From assembly GCA_905178155.1 (NCBI GenBank), contig CAJINV010000004.1, positions 5,166,242-5,230,241 of the forward strand: 64,000 nucleotides of DNA, read 5' to 3'. The notes beneath the pieces are model-generated. The model was given only the letters and a program-made list of their open reading frames with translations, was not told the DNA's origin and did no database searches. This DNA is from Amoebophrya sp. A120. Its lineage: Eukaryota; Sar; Dinophyceae; Syndiniales; Amoebophryaceae. The position numbers and the translations under genes were made by a program. Of the stretch, positions 21,568-32,730 are shown piece by piece (positions within the stretch are counted from its first letter, which is position 1; each line of letters begins with the position of its first letter).

Positions 21568-22879
21568 TTTTTTTTTAATATTTGACAGAAAATTTTTTAA
21601 TCCGTATGATCCGTTGCAGCTTCACCGATATAATTTTACTACGACTTTATTTTAACCGCTCCTGGTGCGTTGTGTCGTGGTTCTTTGGTTGATGTTGAAT
21701 GATGGATCTCCTGCTAATGTCGAATGATGGATCTCCTACTTCGTCCTGATGTGTAGGTAGTACAACAAACTTGTATGATATTATGCTCTCTACTCTTTGT
21801 CTTTCAACACCGTGCTGTGTTCGTCCGCTCTCCTCTCTTTAACTTTATTCGGTTTCGGATCTTGTTGGTCGTGGTACAACTCTAATATAATTTCTTCTTA
21901 ACCAACTATATTCATGATTCGGATTTGCTGGATCTTCGTTCGCAGTGCTAGAAAATTAGGACGGCATATATTCGAACCAGGAGTACGTTTTCCTATGACC
22001 GCAAAACTTTCTGCAAGTGGAAACCCTACGCCCGGTTGGTTTTACGGGATCCCGCCCAGGATGAACAACCGGGTGGTTCTGCTTTCCCACACCAGCAAAA
22101 GAAGTTGCCGATGCCGACAACTATCCAAAGCAAATCCAAATCAGTTTACTCGCGAGTCGCTTTCATCTTCATCTGTGTATCATCTGTATCTGTTTCGGCA
22201 TCGGTCTCTAAGATGAAACAAAACTAAATATACTAGACTACTGCGCCGGCGTCCAGGACGCCGGCGATAGGTCGTCCAGTAAATCTAAAATCAAAAAACT
22301 ATCGCGAAACGCTAGCGGAACAAATTGACTCGGCGACCGAGTCGCCCGATTGTGAATCTTATCTGCTCGCGGAGACGCGGCCACTAGTAGGAGCCCTCTA
22401 GGCGGTTTTGAGTAGCATGACAAAACGGGCCCGCGCTTGCTAGTGGCGCCCTTCACTAGTAGCGGCCCGCATTAGAAACGGACGCGCCCACCCTCGTTTC
22501 CTGGGCTTCTGCCCCGTCCCAGCGAGCCCGGCCGCTGGCCTTGGCCTGCTTCCCCTTTCTTGGGCTGTCTGACTTCTACAAAGAACCACCCGCCGCGCTT
22601 TCTAAGCCAGCGACCGAGGCCGTGATCTAGCAAAGCCCTCCAACCAAGCGAGGCCTCTAGAAGGCAAAGAAATTCCCAGCGTCACGCCCTCCACTCTTAC
22701 TATAACTTCTATTGGAAGCCCAGCCGCCGAATCTATAAGGGCGGGAAATCGGAGCAGAGAAGCGATATTGTTGCGCTACTTCCCGCCTGCGAGAAGGCCA
22801 ACCACATGCAGGATTTTTGGCCCCCCCCGTGCCGCTCGCTTTCTTCAGAATGCAGGCGCCCTCCTTTTCTTTTCTCCCC

Positions 22880-23026
22880 AGATATGCCCCCAGATATTAT
22901 GTCCCCAGATATTATCTTCCCAGATATATCCCCAGACGCCCCCCCTGAGATATCCCCAGAGATATCCCCAGATACCTCCCCAGATATATCCCCAGATATC
23001 TCCCCAGATATATCCCCAGAGATTTT
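22880..23026. repeat. 12-bp minisatellite, unit about CCCAGATATATC
   Basis: Roughly twelve imperfect copies alternate CCCCAGATATC, CCCAGATATATC and CCCCAGAGATAT. Each unit contains a near-palindromic GATATATC core. Confidence 0.85.
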
Positions 23027-23547
23027 TGGATGGTGTTAATAAATTTGCCTGAGGCCCGGGGGGCGCTCCCGCTCCCGTTTCGTTTTGCTACGTTCTGGCG
23101 CCCCCCCTACCCCCCCCCCAAAATGGGGCCGGGGTTTGGGGGTAGCCAGAATAGGCCTGCTAAAAACCGGCCTGGCGTTTTTTCCGCTTTTTTTCGATTT
23201 CCTTGTGCCTCGGGGCCCGTGGGAAACTCTGCGGGGTCTTGTTCATTTTGCGACGCGCGTTGCTTCGCCTGTCTTTTCCAGGCAACCAAGCTGCCGGAAC
23301 TCGCAAGCACCGCCGCCCGCGCGGGCAGCCACTTGCAGCGCAGGCCGCAAGGGCTGTCAGCAACACCTGTCCGGCTGCGGCTGCCGTTGCAAGTTGCGAC
23401 CTGCGCTGCAGGGTGCCGCCTGCCCTCGCAAATCCTTGTGGCCTGCGTTGCAGAGTGAAACATCTCACGTCGCAAATAAACTGCTTACCGACCGGCTGCG
23501 CTTGCAGCGTTTCTATGTGTGCCGTCTCGTCAACCTTCCTAAGGCCA

Positions 23548-23602
23548 TCCCCTAGGGCTATCTCCTAGGGCTATCCCCTAAGGAATAGCCCTAGGGGAAT
23601 GC
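23548..23602. repeat. Short CCTAGGGCTATC repeat with inverted copy
   Basis: CCCTAGGGCTATC occurs twice in tandem, followed by CCCTAAGGAATAGCCCTAGGG, part of which is the reverse complement. This makes a small foldback in the gene-poor region. Confidence 0.7.
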
Positions 23603-23872
23603 TCTAGATGCCTTCTTTTCTAGAATTCATTTTCTAAGGGCGCCCCTATAATCTATAAGCGCGAAAAATCCGAGTAAAAATTCTATAGTTCTATTTTATT
23701 TGTCGCGAAATCATATCTTTGCCGTCGGGGGCGTCGGCGCAACTTTTTGTTCGTCTAATTTTCGTCCATGAAGGTGGGCAGTACACGGAGGAGATGGCGA
23801 GTGCCCCTACAGCAACTATTGAGGGTGCTCCGCCCCCCAGGAGGGCCATTTGATTTCGTTGCCACCTGAGCA

Positions 23873-23925
23873 CCATGCATTGCAAATATCGATCTGGGTC
23901 TGGAAACTTGTGATGCTCAAATGCA
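23873..23925. mobile_element. Solo end of an IE-1 introner
   Basis: GCATTGCAAATATCGATCTG, then GGTCTGGAAACTTGTGATGC, matches the IE-1 left terminus. The matching right end was not found within 400 bp. It may bound a last MP1 intron or be a decayed copy. Confidence 0.55.
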
Positions 23926-24116
23926 ATGATTGCGCACACTTGCATAGATAGATACTCCTGAGAGCAGCCAAGCATGACAAACTTTCAGGACACTTCACTT
24001 TCTCATGCGTAGAAGTGCGCATTAGATTTAGAGTGAGCTACGCTTCTGCATGACAAATAAAGATGTCTCCTTTTGCTTTTTGTTGGTCACGCATCAACTT
24101 CTACACAGATTTACAT

Positions 24117-27100
24117 TTATATATTTGTATTTACACGAAGACGAAGCCAAGACACGCAAAATCCTCCCTTCCAGAGCCAGACCGCATTTTTTGCATTTTT
24201 TGATAAGAAATGGACCACATCTGGTCTTCCCCACCAAACGGTATAATTGAAGGACTGTTCGTGAGGCATTTCCCACCACATTGCGGTCGTATCGTCGCAT
24301 GTCGGAGTCGTTCCATTGGGGTAGATATGCGGTGCAAACATGTCTAATGGGTCAGAAAAGCCAAAGGCAAAGCTTCAACTTGGACTACTGCCTTAAACAT
24401 GCGGAACCGGAAGATCATGTCCTCATGCAGATATAGTTTTGCGTGACCGACAACAGCGAACCGGCTTTATTTGCTCTGATGAAAAGCCACAGCTTCTTGT
24501 AGTGCGCGTTGCCGTAAAATATGAAGTTGAGAAAGAGCGAGCAGAGCCCTAACAGTTTTTCATACTTGTTCACTTGTTCATGTTCTCCCTCATGGCCATG
24601 GCTGCACTTCCACTTGCTCGAAGGGATCTAGTAATTGTATTCATTTACTCCGCATCACAGCTTATATTTCTCGACCCAGACACATGGTTTCAATTTGATT
24701 ACTACAAGGCGAACGGCCGCAGGAAGTCGGCATAGGTGCCACAAGATGGCGTCCAATGCACCACGGCGCCGTTAACCCAGTGAACAAAGTATGGGACTCT
24801 CAAATGTTACACTCTCAACTACCTGATTTCTCATTGCAAAATTACCACAAGCCGCCACGCGATCAAGGTCGTACTTCGCATGACAAGCTCGCGAAGGCCT
24901 AAACTGCACGGAAATCCATCCCAAATTTGAATGATGTGATGCGAACGTTGCAAGCCCCTCCCTTTCAGTTTTGCTGTTCTTCTTCTTGCATCACAAACAA
25001 GGTCCGAGCACGGGGACAGAGTCCCCGTGCGGCGACCTTCCGGCATTTGCCTGCCTGCGCGGTGGCACTGGGCAGGCAGGTCGCCTGCAGCTAGGTATCT
25101 CGGTGCGCCTTGCATTCACTGACCCGCGACGGGCCTGCGGACGCGGCACCCTTGCTTGCGCGCACTAGGTCCGTTCACCTGCCGCGCGCAAAGATAATTA
25201 AAAGAAAAGAAGAAACAAACTGGCGCCGGGTGCGGATCTGGAGCGAGCCGGCCCGCAAGTCATAACGCGGCGACAGAATCCCCACACTTCTGCCCTAGGG
25301 ATTTTCTTCGCCCCGTGCTTTCTTGGCCGCGGGGCGTGGTGTCCGGAGAGTGTTCGTAGCTAGCCCCTAGGCCATGACGCGGGGACCGAGTCCCCGCGCT
25401 TGCCTAGGGCTTTCGCCCCGTGGCCGCACGGTGCCCGGGAAGCACTTGCAGCTGACCCCTAGGCCATGACGCGGGGACCGAGTCCCCGCGCTGGCCTAGG
25501 GCTTTCGCCTCGTGGCCACACGTTGTCCGGGAAGCGCTTGCAGCTGACCCCTAGGCCATGACGCGGGGACCGAGTCCCCGCGCTGGCCTAGGGCTTTCGC
25601 CCCGTGGCCACACGGTGTCCGGGAAGCACTTGCAGCTGACCCCTAGGCCAGGACGCGGGGACCGAGCCCCCGCGCTGGCCTAGGGCTTTCGCCCCGTGGC
25701 CGCACGGTGTCCGGGAAGCAATTGCTGCTGGCCCCTAGGCCATGACGCGGGGACCGAGTCCCCGCGCTGGCCTAGGGCTTTCGCCCCGTGGCCACACGGT
25801 GTCCGGGAAGCACTTGCAGCTGACCCCTAGGCCAGGACGCGGGGACCGAGCCCCCGCGCTGGCCTAGGGCTTTCGCCCCGTGGCCGCACGGTGTCCGGGA
25901 AGCAATTGCTGCTGGCCCCTAGGCCATGACGCGGGGACCGAGTCCCCGCGCTGGCCTAGGGCTTTCGCCCCGTGGCCGCACGGTGTCCGGGAAGCACTTG
26001 CAGCTGACCCCTAGGCCATGACGCGGGGACCGAGTCCCCGCGCTGGCCTAGGGCTTTCGCCCCGTGGCCGCACGGTCCGTCTCGCGACGCGTGACAGACT
26101 GGACTTCGGGGCCAAACCTCGCGTGACAAAGTCCGAAAGTTTGGCCGGGGTGTGTCCGAAAGTCTGTCTGGGGTGTGTCCGAAAGTCTGCCCAAGGTGTG
26201 TCCGGGGTGTGTCTGGGGTATGTTCGGACTTTTTGCCTGGGGTGTGTTCGGGGGTCTGTCTGGGGTATGTCTGGGGTGTGTCTGGGGTGTGTCTGGGGTA
26301 TGTTTATACCCCACCTTCTGCTTTTTCGCCAAAAATTTGTATTCAGGTCGTGATTGACTGCCATTTGCATACCCCTGACACACCCCCGAACATACCCCCG
26401 AGCATACCCCTCGCATGCATTTTTGACCAGCTGCTGCAGTTTAGATAGTAATAAGTATATGCAAGAGTTGAGAAGGTAAAAATGTTTGAGGATCTGATAC
26501 AAAGTCGCCGACAATTGCGGTGGAATTGTGGAACCAGCTGCTTAAATCACCACTAGCATGTGAGAGGGCACCGAAGATCGACAACATCGGCAAAGAAAAG
26601 ACTGCCAGCATAGCCAAAACCTGGGACGTGTACACCGTGCGCGGCAAAAGCAAGCTGGCAGACTTCGGGACCAAGCGACCACCCGCTGATGCGTCCGCAC
26701 GGCGGCCCGCAAGCGAAGTACTTCTGTTGGAATGCTGCAAGAGGAGCACCGAAACGACAAAAATCAAGGAAAGCGCCCACGCGAGGACCAAACACAACAC
26801 CCGCGGGAAGTGTATCCACCGGAAAAACTGCAACGCGACCATGTGCTCTTTGCCGATGAAGCACTCACCAAAGCGGCCGTGCGTTAGGCGGTACACGAAG
26901 TCTTCGTCACTCATGTCCTGCTCGCCGCTATCAAATGCAAAAATGTCTGGGTCTGGAAGATTCTGAGACTTTTCATGCACGTTTTGCATGGGCCATGATG
27001 TCTGTGATGCATGCCCTGGCATCACAGACTTTTTGAGAACTTCGTGATGCCTATTGCGCATGACAAATGCCCTCTCCGCATAGTCAAAATCGATTCCCTT

Positions 27101-29364
27101 TGCTGGTCATGCAATACAGATTTTTTTGGAATACCAAATGCAGCATCACAAGTTCGGACTCTTCCAGACCCAGACATATTTGCATTTGATAACCGCCACT
27201 ACCAAACAACACTGCGCCTATGTCGATCCTGTCGGTCCACACTAGCTGCCTCGTTTCAAAACCAAGCATCAACGCCACTGCCACAAACGACGCCCGATTG
27301 AGGAGCACCATGCTGTTCCGAGTGTTTTTGTCGTGAAGCAAGGAGGCAATCGCGTGCAGGGAAAAAGGGGTTGGCTTGGCAATCTTTGGCGCCCGAAATT
27401 CTTGTTTGTTTGAAGGAATGTTGATTGCTGTCTTTTTGTTGGGTGTCGTCCGGTCGAGACCGTCCGATAGATGCCCGAGGAGGGCCATGTAATTTCTAGC
27501 GTCCGACCACTGCAAACGTTTATCTAAATTGCATTGAAGTATACAAGAGCGTCCGAAGATGCCTAGGGATTGAATCTCCGAAGAGTATTGAACTTGAAGC
27601 GCTTTGAAAACAGAAATTAGCAATTACTGGAGGAGTCCGCGCGCTGCCGCTGGCCTACGACTGCTGTGTCAGGGGAAACTGCGTCCTGCGGCGAGATGCC
27701 GACGTCGTGGCGATCCTTCTGCTTCTGGTCTTCTTTGTGATCAAACGTGGCGCTCGGAACCGCCGCCGTTATCAGCAGCAAAAGCGCTGGAGCGATGAGC
27801 CAGACGACGCGAAGCACCAGATTCCCAAATCCTTCGGTGCCGAGAAAAGCGAGTCCGAGGCTTTCCCGACGCAAAACTTCCCATTCGTCCCAATGAATAC
27901 ACTGGCGGTCGTACAGCACGATTGTGTAGCGGGAGAGAAGCACGCAGACTTCGTTGATCACAAGGCACGTGGAGAAAATGCGGCCTTCTGCACTGCCCTG
28001 CTGCTGCGTCACACTCGCAAGCGTGCCCATGTAATAAAAATCCCATGGCAGCGCCCAGTACTCCGTGCAGCTGCTGGTGCCCTTCTTCCGGGTGGGGGCC
28101 GCTTCCGGTTGCCGTTGTTCGCCGGCAAGAAGATGGTCATCATCTTGCAGGAGCTGTGCAGGAGCGCGGGTAGAAGAAGTAGTTCCCGCTTCAGTTTTAC
28201 CACCCACAAGGGCGGCGCCCGTTCCCTGCGCCTGGTCGACCTCGTCGTCCTCGTCCTCTTCCGGAACATCATCAGAAATAAACTCCTGGGGCAGGAACAC
28301 GAGGCGGGTGGGAAGCACGAGCCCAGTCAGAAGTTATCAAAATGAAAAATCCCCCCTCCCCATATCAAAACGGAAATTTGTGATGCTGATTCGTGACCAC
28401 AAATCGGCTTTGTATTGCAGAGAGGCACTGCGGCCAGATCCCCAGGCTAGGTAGGGGCGAATGGGTCTAGTAGTTCAGCATGGCAAACGGCCCCCCTTTA
28501 GGCCCAGCAGCATGACAAATCGCTTCCATAATGGGGCGGAAGCTTCTGCCCTTGTCTTCTTGCAAGACAGATGTGATATGTGACCTCAAATCCGCAACAC
28601 AAATTTTTAGAAACATACCTTTTCAATATGGGGAGGGGGGATTTTTCCTCTCAATAGAAGTGCCAGAAAACCCACAGAGAGAAAAGAAACTGTTAAGAGA
28701 AACTCCAGTTTCGCAGCGCCCAAAATGAGTGTGAGCGTCCACGAGCCGACCACTTCGAGCATCGACATAAGATCGCGCACGATCCGGAAGCCCGACTCAT
28801 TTTCCTCGCTCACCTCCAGGATTTCTGCGCCGCAACTGCTCACGTCCGCTGTCAGTTCCTCGTTCTCGCGCTCGAGCTCCACGATCGACGCCTGCAGGTC
28901 TAAGGCCGACGCTCGGAGCGCGGTCAAGGATGTCTCTACTAGTGTGGCAACCGTCGCGCTGAGCTGAACGAGCCTCTGGTGGTCCGCCGCAGAGAGCTGT
29001 TTGTCCCAGGAGGAGCCCGGAGTACTAGTAGACGCCGGCGCCCGTCCAGCACGATCTGCAGCGACGAGCTTGCTACAACCGAAGATGTAGGTGAACTGGG
29101 TGTAGCTGGTCCCCTTGTTGCACTGCCCCAGCCGGCGGAGGGGCGAGCCTGATGATCCTGATCCTGATCCTTCCAGGCGTGGTCCTGCTCGCCATCCGCT
29201 TTTACAACCACGCTGAGTAAGTAGAGGAAGCAACCACACATAACTGGAGCCCAGAGCAGCAAGAATAGATCACGTTGTGGGAAGATGAACAGGAGCCGGG
29301 TTGTCGTGCAGCTGCTGGTGCGCCGTCCCGCCACTGAATGGAACCGTTTCGAGCCAGGCAGCAT
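24117..29364 (-). CDS. Multi-pass membrane protein MP1, introner-rich, function unknown
   Basis: Paralogue of the gene at 47286-51457. Exons, by comparison with that copy: about 29364-28656 (coiled-coil-like Leu/Glu-rich segment, then a membrane helix around SWTLTLILGAAKLEF), about 28334-27620 (LPTRLVF, GTLASVTQ, AEGRIF, INEVCVLLSRYT, then a helix), about 27360-27192 (HDKNTRN, FETRQLVW), 26928-26506 (two helices), 24783 to about 24704 (HWTPSCGTYADFL) and about 24323-24117 (MWWEMPHEQSF). Introners at 28335-28655, 26929-27191, 24791-26498 and about 24324-24703 interrupt it. The first exon is uncertain: the ATG at 29364 and the conserved coil are in different frames, so a small intron or frameshift lies near 29240. 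A further last exon near 23870-23816 is possible. At least five hydrophobic segments are visible. No known family recognised. Confidence 0.65.
24324..24703. mobile_element. Degenerate IE-1 introner in MP1
   Basis: The left end TATGCGGTGCAAACATGTCT and right end CCAGACACATGG...CAATTTGATTA resemble diverged IE-1 termini. The position splits the MP1 region aligned with MP2's PSCGTY and WWQMP motifs. No clear TSD. Confidence 0.55.
25272..26085. repeat. 92-bp satellite array, about nine units
   Basis: CCCCTAGGCCATGACGCGGG recurs at 25364, 25456, 25548, 25640, 25732, 25824, 25916 and 26008, exactly 92 bp apart, after one diverged unit. Each unit has a self-complementary core (GCGGGGACCGAGTCCCCGCG) inside a second foldback (CCTAGGCC...GGCCTAGG). 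Variants AGGACG/GAGCCC at 25640 and 25824 show a 184-bp higher-order period. Confidence 0.95.
26125..26305. repeat. GGGGTGTGTCTGG-type minisatellite
   Basis: Ten or more imperfect copies of TCTGGGGTGTG, some with CCGAAAG spacers. A partly inverted version (ACACCCCCGAACATACCCC) lies at 26380-26412, so the tract can fold back. It lies within the long IE-2 introner. Confidence 0.85.
26929..27191. mobile_element. Introner, family IE-1, in MP1
   Basis: Ends TATCAAATGCAAAAATGTCT and ...CAGACATATTTGCATTTGATA are inverted repeats of about 30 bp, with TSD CCGC. Removing it joins VLFGSG to EQDMSDEDF. MP2 has no intron at the aligned place. Confidence 0.88.
28335..28655. mobile_element. Introner, family IE-6, in MP1
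   Basis: TIR AAAAATCCCCCCTCCCCATA (28346) and its inverse (ending 28646) lie inside the TSD AGAAGT at 28329-28334 and 28656-28661. Splicing gives FLALLTGLVLPTRLV, the same length as the intron-less MP2 region. None of the possible cut points within the TSD gives a GT donor. Confidence 0.88.
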
Positions 29365-30313
29365 GTTTTGATGGTTGCACTAGATTGATTTGTTTGATGA
29401 CGAGTACTGTATACGTAAATTAGTGAACTCTTGTTGTCTGATGAAGCTCTTCCGTTTGACAAGCAGTAACAAAAACCTATCTTCCGATACGTAGGCACTA
29501 TGTCCCCCGCCGATTATGCAAGTCGAGGTCGACCAAGACGAACAATTTTCTTCTTTTTCCTACGTAGAGACGAACCACTTAGAGGTCCCCGTCCCCAGGA
29601 GCTTCCGTCCAAATGCGACGGCAGTGTTCGTTACTAGCACTAGCGACACAAACTCACGACATGCTCACGACCAACTTCTACGCTACAAACAATAACGAAT
29701 CTCAGCGAAAAAGGCACGAACAGAACCCCTCCAACTACACCGACATAACTATTAGCATCAATTCTTTCGACGATGCGAGACGACTACTTAGCAGCTTGAC
29801 TCGCCGCTCGAGCTGCTCAAGATCTAGAATCCCCCCCGGCACGACAATATTTCAATTTGCTATGTCGCAATACTACGAGGAGCCACGATCATTTGGTGCT
29901 TCAGATTGATTGGCCGTCGAGTCAGTGACAAAGATCATGTATCTATGTTAAGCTTGTTTGAGAGAGGAAAACAAGCGAATGGATTTCCACGACGCTTCAG
30001 TCGAGGGACGCTTGACTTGTGCAGAACATAAAGCCCGGAGTGTGATATTGAACTCCATCCTGCAGGAGCCTTGTTGATAGTTGTCGTTCCTGTCAACTAC
30101 AGCGAAGATTTTCATTCAAACGTGACCTTGATCTCCATATAAAGAACAGTAGTCACCTGCTTGTCACCAGATGAGTTGGAGTAGCCGTCGCAGCACCACG
30201 TCAACGCAGTTGTAGGTTCAGGATTCATTGACATAGACATTGCAGCTGCCGATATAATAAACTCTAGTGAGTAATATACTCCATTTCATGGTTTACTTAC
30301 TATACTTTTTATC
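29365..30313. other. Intergenic region
   Basis: A 98-codon plus-strand ORF (29613-29909) lacks recognisable features. I see no repeats or RNA genes. Confidence 0.45.
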
Positions 30314-31462
30314 TCAATCCACGACAACATACACAACAGGAGCTGAGTGTGCATTGTCCGGAGGGCGACCCCTTCTACTTTCTCTGTTTTGCGGATCCTC
30401 TATTGTCAACATCCCTGGCCGTGACACTGACACACCAGGCGCCGGTACTGCCGCGGGTGGTCCTGTAGTGGCGGAAGTAGCATTTCCAGGAGACGGCTCC
30501 TGTTCTTGCACATTAGTAGTGTCCTCCGATTTTTGTGTAGTTGGCCGCTCCTCGCGGTCGCTTCTACCGACTACATGGTGTGCAGCTGCACCAGGCGTGG
30601 TCATCTCGTCATGATCCCCTAGTTGTTTCATGGTTCCCATTCCCTGGTCTTCTATTATACTTCGTCCGTGAACCTGGGGTACTGCCGTGTTGGTGTTCAT
30701 CGACGTGGGTAGGGAGGAAAATGATTCGGTCAGGCTCCCCCGCAGCGTGCTGGAGTTGGTATCCGATTGCTCCGCGTGCAGCTTCGTGGACAGTGTGGGC
30801 ACTCCTGCGCTGGAGGACACAACCTCGTGGTCACTGGTGGCGTTACTTGTGTCCGATTGGTACCGCCTCGAGGTCGCGAGCGTCGATCCCGAGTCCCCGC
30901 GACGCATGTTGCCGATTCGCCCTTGCGAGGTCGTGTAGTGAAAATTCTGCGGTGTTTGTTGCTGATCTAGTACAACCAGTTCTTCCCTGGTCGACGTCGT
31001 TGTTGTTCTGTTTGCAGGAGCGGATGAGTTGTTTCTGTACAGGTTGGCGCTACTGCTGCTCCGCATGGTTCGCGTCTGCACCACCTGCGGCAATCTGGGG
31101 CCTTCGCTACCGCAACTGGAATTCAGCTCCTCGTCGGAGATCCTCCGCTGGCGGGCCCGCTCCCGCTGGTACAATTGGCTCAGCCGCTTCAAGACGAGCG
31201 CGCCGAACGCGACGGACATTATCACCACGAACCCGACCACGCTCATCTGGCCCCGGCGGTCCTCCACGCCCGCTTCGTAGGGGCTGGTCGACGTCGACGC
31301 ACCAGCAGCCTCGGGGCACACCTGCCCGCTCGTGTACAATGCGCATGGGTCCGCGGTCGTCGTAGTGGACAAACTGGTCAGGAGAACGGAAGCAGGAGTA
31401 GGAGTGCCATCATTTTGTTCATCTTCCCCGGGGGTGGTCGTGGTCGTAGCAATGAAGCTCAT
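30314..31462 (-). CDS. Single-pass membrane protein with long Ser/Thr-rich tail
   Basis: The first ATG is at 31462 (MSFIATTTTTPGEDE) and the stop TGA at 30314, about 382 residues in one exon. A Thr-rich N-terminal region of about 65 residues with two cysteines (CALYTSGQVCPEAAG) precedes one membrane helix (VVGFVVIMSVAFGALVL) and a basic stop-transfer segment (KRLSQLYQRERARQRR). The rest is a low-complexity Ser/Thr/Asn/Gln cytoplasmic tail. No cleavable signal is evident, so a type III-like or upstream-exon topology is possible. It stands between MP1 and the leucine-rich-repeat pair. Function unknown. Confidence 0.75.
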   Translation of the reverse strand: MSFIATTTTTPGEDEQNDGTPTPASVLLTSLSTTTTADPCALYTSGQVCPEAAGASTSTSPYEAGVEDRRGQMSVVGFVVIMSVAFGALVLKRLSQLYQRERARQRRISDEELNSSCGSEGPRLPQVVQTRTMRSSSSANLYRNNSSAPANRTTTTSTREELVVLDQQQTPQNFHYTTSQGRIGNMRRGDSGSTLATSRRYQSDTSNATSDHEVVSSSAGVPTLSTKLHAEQSDTNSSTLRGSLTESFSSLPTSMNTNTAVPQVHGRSIIEDQGMGTMKQLGDHDEMTTPGAAAHHVVGRSDREERPTTQKSEDTTNVQEQEPSPGNATSATTGPPAAVPAPGVSVSRPGMLTIEDPQNRESRRGRPPDNAHSAPVVYVVVD

Positions 31463-32730
31463 TCCCTTTCCTTTCCCTTTGCTGGCAGCTTGCGAATACA
31501 AATATCAAAACTCGTCGGAATAAATGAAGAATTTCTGCCCGAAGCAGCCGTGGGCATGATCGCGACTCCACGTAGCCGCCCCGCCTGAGGACCACCCTCC
31601 ACTAGTACCACTCCAGGTGGCGTGGGGGCCTCACAACTGGAACAGATACCAATTACTGCTTGCCGCTGCCACCTGGATCCGAATCAAATGCAAATGCTTA
31701 TCCGTAATCTCGCGACATTAAATGTTGATCAAAATTGAACTACTCCGATTAAATGAAGATGCAGAAGTAGAAGGAAGATATTCTTTAGTGACTGTTACGA
31801 ATACGATGGGAAAGATGGCGGGGCCGGGAATCAAGAATTAGAATTCCGAAACAAATTATAAAGGAGGACGCGGGCTTGGTGCGCAGCTGCCGCACCTTTT
31901 TATTTTAGCATTGACTTTCACAACTTCACAGACAACTATGAGATGAGGATAATGTTGGTGGGGAAGTACAATCTACTTCGAGGGGAGGTGAAAAAGCCAT
32001 AATATGGGTAGGACATTTGAGGGTAAGGAGGAGGACTGTTGTTCCGATTCACAAAAAATAACAGAAATTTTTCCGACAACACAATGATGACATCACAGAT
32101 GACCGATTGTAATCACAGGTCACGCGTTAGCATTTCTGTCAGTTGTCAAAACCGACAAGAACATAGCCTTCGAGAAAAGACTCCACGACCATCTGCACCG
32201 AATCATTTTTACATTTTTTTAACACCACACTTATCGACCTCTGAACTAGATCATTCACCGACCGCAAAAGTCGTGGCCAAAGAGTAACCGTAAAGAGGCA
32301 TCTTGAGAAGGACCGACCAAGTTGGAAACAGCAGCTCTCCTCGGTGCGGAAGCTGCCATCATCGTCATCAACAGTCACCCTTACCAGAGATGAACTTTGA
32401 AAAAGTAAGTAAAAGAACACACGTCAGCCCAGGCTGGTACAAGAATCTAGCCTCATTGTACAAGAAATCCAGTCGTTCAGGCTACGGGAGTCACGATCAG
32501 TATCGTGCACGCGCACGTCCTGTCAGTCCAAATCCTTATCTTTTCGTTTCTTGGTACACAAATTGTTTCTTACAAAACCACACAAGCTGCTCTTGGTTAT
32601 AGCCTGCCCAAATTGCTTTCCGGCTGGCGCAGAAGATCCTGTTATGCTTATGACATAACAAGTGCAACACACAATTACCGAGAGAACGTGGAACACTTCT
32701 CGCATGCCTTCACCTGTTTTTTCAGGTCCC
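31463..32730. other. Intergenic, includes flank shared with the second LRR gene
   Basis: Positions about 32310-32525 resemble 34745-35030 (for example GTTGGAAACAG, AAGCTGCCAT, CAGTATCGTGCAC, GCACGTCC), the 3' flank of the second LRR gene. This shows that the LRR duplication includes downstream DNA. No gene is supported elsewhere here. Confidence 0.6.

Larger units (their letters stand above)
21568..23815. other. Gene-poor GC-rich region with small repeats
   Basis: No gene is supported. Direct repeats of GAATGATGGATCTCCT occur at about 21700-21738. A short hairpin GCCGGCGTC...GACGCCGGC lies near 22246-22265. From 22480 the sequence turns GC-rich, with two TATAAGGG/TATAAGCG words (22735, 23653), the CCCAGATATATC minisatellite (22880-23026) and inverted CCTAGGGCTAT words at about 23548-23600. 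Overlapping ORFs on both strands here reflect composition. Confidence 0.6.
24791..26498. mobile_element. 1.7-kb IE-2 introner carrying a satellite array
   Basis: The left end (ATGGGACTCTCAAATGTTAC) and right end (inverted, ...GTTGAGAAGGTAAAAATG) are IE-2 TIRs. The 7-bp TSD ACAAAGT lies at 24784-24790 and 26499-26505. Splicing it out joins AIVGDF to VHWVNGAV of MP1 in frame. Other IE-2 copies are about 240 bp. This one is seven times longer because it holds the 92-bp satellite and a GGGGTGTGTC minisatellite. Confidence 0.8.

Noticed and set aside
22768-23568. Overlapping ORFs near the GATATATC minisatellite
   Set aside because: They are translations of repeats (PDISPDISPE-type) or GC-rich sequence with no conserved features.
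25272-26085. Regular palindromic repeats resembling a CRISPR array
   Set aside because: Units are contiguous 92-bp tandem copies without unique spacers, inside a eukaryotic intron.
30541-31365. 274-codon plus-strand ORF
   Set aside because: It is antisense to the single-pass membrane protein and Arg/Ser/Trp-rich, a typical shadow frame.
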